Translations under genes and position numbers: made by a program
Source of the DNA: Streptomyces sp. NRRL B-1347
Lineage (GTDB): Bacteria; Actinomycetota; Actinomycetes; Streptomycetales; Streptomycetaceae
DNA length: 64,000 bases
NCBI RefSeq assembly: GCF_000720325.1
Contig: NZ_JOJM01000001.1
Span: forward strand, 301,876 to 365,875
Direction of reading: 5' to 3'
Notes under the pieces: model-generated
Database searches by the model: none
Seen by the model: only the letters and a program-made list of their open reading frames with translations
What the model was told of the DNA's origin: nothing
Part shown: positions 63,401-64,000 of the stretch, piece after piece
Layout: each line of letters starts with the position of its first letter
How positions within the stretch are numbered: position 1 is the first letter of the stretch

Positions 63401-63834
63401 CGCAGGGGGCGACGGGGCGGTCGGTGGCCCGGCGTGCGGGTGAACTCCTCACCGGCTACGAGGACTTCAGGCCGCAAGCCGTGCGGTTGTTGGTGGCCGC
63501 CGTGGATGTCTTCGGGGCCGGGGTGGGGCGGGACCTGGAGCGGGTCGCGGAGCTGCACGAGGGGCGGCCGGTGCTTGCCGGGGCGACGGCGCGGGGCCTC
63601 GCGGAGCGTCTCGCCGGGGTGGACGCCTCCCTGGCCGGGGCGGCCCTGCTGCCCGTGGCCCGGGCCCTCGCCGCGGGCCCCGGCCCCGCCCGGCCCCTCT
63701 TCGCCGTCTCCCTCACCGAAGCCCTCGGCTCCCGCACCGGCTGGCCCCCACCGTGGCGAGCCCTCCTGACCACGCTCCGCCACCACCCGGTACCCGACAC
63801 CAGGGACGCGGCACTGGGGGTGGCTTTGCCGTAG
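60409..63834 (+). CDS. Large HEAT/ARM-repeat-like protein of unknown function
   Basis: 1,141 residues, almost entirely alpha-helical and Ala/Leu/Arg-rich. It is built of irregular 35-45-residue helical pairs (for example DPDAFVRGHALRAADAVGVP, DDRARVAVYAVNLASQYVAP), which suggests a HEAT-like solenoid. No catalytic motif, signal peptide or membrane helix is visible. The ATG at 60409 lacks a strong ribosome-binding site. The gene is divergent from the glycosidase. A solenoid of this size would suit a scaffold or a sensor. Confidence 0.75.
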   Translation: MARPDPAAAAARLLADLDPLPHPERMRLLARAGRERHDEVPALLPALEGGGEPAPEPGRRWGLPRRGRDGTAPFVPGRAYERGVAVLLAAMTGDTAWIAARIADPDAFVRGHALRAADAVGVPDAAFAAALTDAPRAVRRQLLRALAAGRRTALADRLVDGVRRDWGDAEAARLLPGCSEDVVVRLLPEVLYAVRALTALAKRHHGVLLDVVTRELAAAPEVLRDACWERCAAALEASAEHDPGRVLDLLERYAPTRFPDRLLPHLAAFAAVAPDRTLRLLTGEWGPALRGSGRLTRSVLRRLARRDGPELTAYARSVADDSAALARLLAAHPPAVRTALHAAAVEGRGAGPAAVDGVLWDVLPRHAAADEARRVAARARADGAYWTTVLAAESHLPCAEVREHLVAATRRPVADDRAEAWPFLVRNAARSRDPAEVTRVVRDMAERLANEQDPVRSEALYALSTVRPALLAPDAVAHLDRLAADAVAARDCSYDTRDALSTLALAVLREHAANARTELVSWGLRTLTRLTGSTGRADFGRLDRVLRRGQEHAVYEALRPWIEAGAEKADYGLAFALARAVGRRARGMAALQDLLWQAVRFGDNPTAATAIGLWLAAAETSADRDERVARVLAREPSAAALAPVHTVLTHRRTDLLDPLLGATPPYGRFLTPGSTWTLPAGPRAVRRWTARQQEAWARQLGVVVADEKLPLADRAAALARCAAVPGTGADLVRHWSASADVRLAEAGLAALAHTDRPGDAVPALLAHAGDDRARVAVYAVNLASQYVAPSLLAGPLREVLVGPGVKVTSRKEAARLAATRLPAAPAAALLREAYRAPGGHPDVRAACVACGGGLLGEAPVWELLADAVRGEPAPRYAVLRTRPLDVAPAHRERYARLVRDVGAAGDAETAVLAFSVLPRWAPWSAEAAAVLGAACADLARGRAEWQAAADGLVTAAVTAVGGDEALCAALAALAAVPGEPGLAARRRVEHVVARLALPQGATGRSVARRAGELLTGYEDFRPQAVRLLVAAVDVFGAGVGRDLERVAELHEGRPVLAGATARGLAERLAGVDASLAGAALLPVARALAAGPGPARPLFAVSLTEALGSRTGWPPPWRALLTTLRHHPVPDTRDAALGVALP

Positions 63835-63878
63835 CCCTCGCTTGAACGGTTGCGCGGCACCGGGGCGCTGTGCCCACC

Positions 63879-63897
63879 CGTCCCGCCCTGCGGGACG
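63879..63897 (+). terminator. Hairpin after the HEAT-like gene
   Basis: cgtcccgc (63879-63886) pairs with gcgggacg (63890-63897) around a 3-nt loop, 45 bp after the stop. The remaining 100 bp to the window's end are G-rich with no supported gene. Confidence 0.55.
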
Positions 63898-64000
63898 ATT
63901 GCCCACAGCGGGGGGGATCGCCGTCGTCCCGCGTGCCCCCCCACCGGCAGCGCGGAGCGTCGGGGCCCGGCCTCGCAAGGCGGGGGAGTCTCGGGTGGGC

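Noticed and set aside
60373..63978. 1,201-codon open frame on the minus strand
   Set aside because: It mirrors the HEAT-like gene, is rich in Gly/Arg/Val repeats with no motif, and has no ribosome-binding site; a GC-driven shadow.

Overview
The window is about 64 kb of very GC-rich DNA with tightly packed genes, strong third-position G/C bias, many 1-4 bp stop/start overlaps, Tat signals and a WhiB-like protein. A two-domain geosmin synthase, a small laccase and a PcaV-type MarR/pca cluster place it in Streptomyces or a very close relative. From memory, the stretch from pca through the split LigD genes to the laccase resembles the SCO6697-SCO6712 region of S. coelicolor. No rRNA, tRNA, CRISPR array, IS element or prophage was seen.

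Layout. (1) 1-9.4 kb: the start of a probable NACHT NTPase running off the left edge, a metallophosphoesterase, an orphan response regulator with a degenerate receiver, an SDR, an orphan QcrB-type cytochrome b, geosmin synthase, a hotdog thioesterase, a GH4 glycosidase and an FBP zinc-finger protein. (2) 9.4-22.4 kb: an oxidoreductase/GNAT/FBP operon, five 19-bp tandem repeats in front of a Tat-secreted phospholipase C, an archaeal-type ValRS, a DUF2510-scramblase protein, a PAP2/EamA operon facing a TetR gene across a very large inverted repeat, a DUF2510 membrane protein and AnmK. (3) 22.8-36.1 kb: a steroid C/D-ring (HIP) catabolic locus with two acyl-CoA dehydrogenases (FadE31-like and a shorter partner), IpdF, KstR2, FadA6, IpdC, IpdB, IpdA, EchA20 and two more SDRs. 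A large ATPase that lacks the expected HTH is embedded in it. The two divergent promoters carry near-identical 14-bp palindromes that look like KstR2 operators. (4) 36.2-39.6 kb: a partial protocatechuate cluster, pcaIJHG plus the divergent MarR gene pcaV, without pcaF/B/L. (5) 39.6-52.5 kb: a DUF3048 protein, a Tat-exported FAD oxidoreductase, NHEJ ligase and polymerase proteins encoded divergently (a split LigD), a secreted cupredoxin/OmpL47/DUF1080 protein overlapping a secreted ThuA/sugar-dehydrogenase protein, the small laccase, a ricin-type lectin and a LacI regulator. (6) 52.6-64 kb: an NAD(P)-binding protein, an acyltransferase-3, a GH64 beta-1,3-glucanase with a LacI-type operator, a VOC protein, a WhiB-like protein, a six-hairpin glycosidase and an 1,141-residue HEAT-like protein.

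How it fits together. The catabolic middle converts HIP-CoA-type intermediates to central acyl-CoAs (KstR2 control) and protocatechuate to beta-ketoadipyl-CoA (PcaV control). FadD3, FadE30, a further FadE and pcaF/B/L are absent here and would have to be encoded elsewhere. The region around the laccase looks like an extracellular oxidation module for plant or other polymeric matter. All product names come from reading the sequence and remembered family features; no database search was possible.
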